DNA of 64,000 bases from Prosapia bicincta (taxonomy: Eukaryota; Arthropoda; Insecta; Hemiptera; Cercopidae). Made by a program: the position numbers and the translations under genes. The stretch lies in NCBI GenBank assembly GCA_036971475.1, contig JBAIZL010000002.1, positions 18,663,067 to 18,727,066 of the forward strand, in the 5' to 3' direction. The notes beneath the pieces were generated by a model, which searched no databases, was not told the origin of the DNA, and saw nothing but the letters and a program-made list of their open reading frames with translations. Of the stretch, positions 63,135-64,000 are shown piece by piece; positions within the stretch are counted from its first letter, which is position 1, and the number at the start of each line of letters is the position of its first letter.

Positions 63135-63219
<85 letters not shown>
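63135..63219. repeat. (TA)n tract
   Basis: About 84 bp of TA. Confidence 0.97.
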
Positions 63220-63223
<4 letters not shown>

Positions 63224-64000
63224 AATTTCTTACGTTCTTAGCAACGTCTTGGGAAAAATACGTTCTTAGAGAACGGTTTAATGCGTTGGGAAGGAAACGT
63301 GAGTTCAAAGTGATATTTCAGAAAGAACAATATGGTTGAATGATATAGAAAAATAAAAAGATGAAATAATGAAGAAACCGTTCTGGGCAGAGAGGCGGAG
63401 CTTCTTGTTCCTTTTATCAAGAGCAGAAAGCTGAGCGATATTATATATGTATAAAATCAGCATGTGAAACCTATGACTCCTTACAAACTCATATCAAACT
63501 CGTGACTCTGATCGTGTCTGGAGCGTAAGTCACGAAAACAAGGCTTAGCATCACGATCCCGAGTCCGAAGATTTTGCTGCAGGGCCTAAAATGTCCTTCG
63601 ACAGGACAAATGGGCAGGTCTAAGATAAGGTGACAAGATTTCTAGAAGATCAAAACGGGACATTACCCTCTGGGAGCTTGTGGGGTCCGTGGAGATACCT
63701 CTAGATTCTTGCCCCTCGGATCTACGCAATAGTAGACCCTACAATAAAATGTACTACGAATTTGTACTTCCATATAATTACTATGCAACGTTCAATTTAG
63801 TGTTTAAGGAAATCATTATTTATCTGTTCAAAACAATAAAATAAATATTGAAAAAGTAGTATAATAATATGCGTCCCCCAGGAGGGTAGTCGGGACAACG
63901 GGATACGTATCTTAAAAATGGAACTGTCCCGTTGAACACGAGACATCTGGTTCCCTTAGTCTTAAGACTAGGGGCCAATTGAGGGAAGATGCACTAGTTG
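63220..64000. other. No assigned gene; GC-richer right edge
   Basis: From about 63500 composition rises (cacgatcccgagtccgaag, gggagcttgtggggtccgtgg). Both strands break often. It could be a retroelement leader continuing beyond the window. Confidence 0.35.

Overview
The window looks like AT-rich chromosomal DNA of an arthropod, most likely an insect. It has GT-AG introns, a young gypsy-type errantivirus with an env gene, a LOA/Jockey-like non-LTR element, Penelope-like element (PLE) fragments carrying hammerhead motifs, a Tigger/pogo relic, many long (TA)n and (CA)n tracts, and about 13 kb of minisatellite. There are no operons and no bacterial signals. Only one ordinary host gene can be argued for.

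Layout: 1-3480 is a 75-bp satellite with higher-order structure. 3.5-13 kb is AT-rich DNA with small dispersed repeats and a 44-bp tandem repeat. 13.1-14.9 kb holds a PLE-type foldback followed by a decayed tyrosine-recombinase-like gene. 16-18 kb has small repeats. 19.2-22.4 kb is a 5'-truncated LOA-like retroelement on the minus strand, split by a 1192-bp insertion with a 4-bp target duplication. 23.7-24.1 kb is a CRE-containing, promoter-like block. 24.3-24.8 kb is a foldback. 27,249-34,771 is a complete errantivirus (minus strand) with LTRs differing at one site but with a lesion-bearing coding region. A 754-bp solo-LTR-like insertion follows, and both sit in what was one (TA)n tract. 36-44 kb holds (CA)n, 168-bp and 159-bp tandem repeats, three or four hammerhead-bearing PLE fragments and a 220-bp MITE.

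44,513-48,791 (minus) is the best host gene: a two-exon gene with a TATA box, a signal peptide and a six-cysteine knottin-type mature region. Its roughly 4.1-kb intron contains a dead Tigger transposase and a PLE 3' end. A 6.9-kb minisatellite with 631/1268-bp and 157-bp higher-order periods begins about 245 bp upstream of its TATA box. 58.7-61.2 kb is another minisatellite (~103-bp trimer). The rest to 64,000 is AT-rich with little that can be named.

Three observations stand out. First, a recurrent hammerhead ribozyme architecture occurs in at least four sequence families; each has a self-complementary stem III and a matching stem I, and one copy is attached to a GIY-YIG-type PLE C-terminus. 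Second, five hairpins with a near-constant 9-nt loop and different, fully paired stems lie in the errantivirus leader. Third, there is the concealed knottin gene. All calls were made by eye; no database search or alignment was run.
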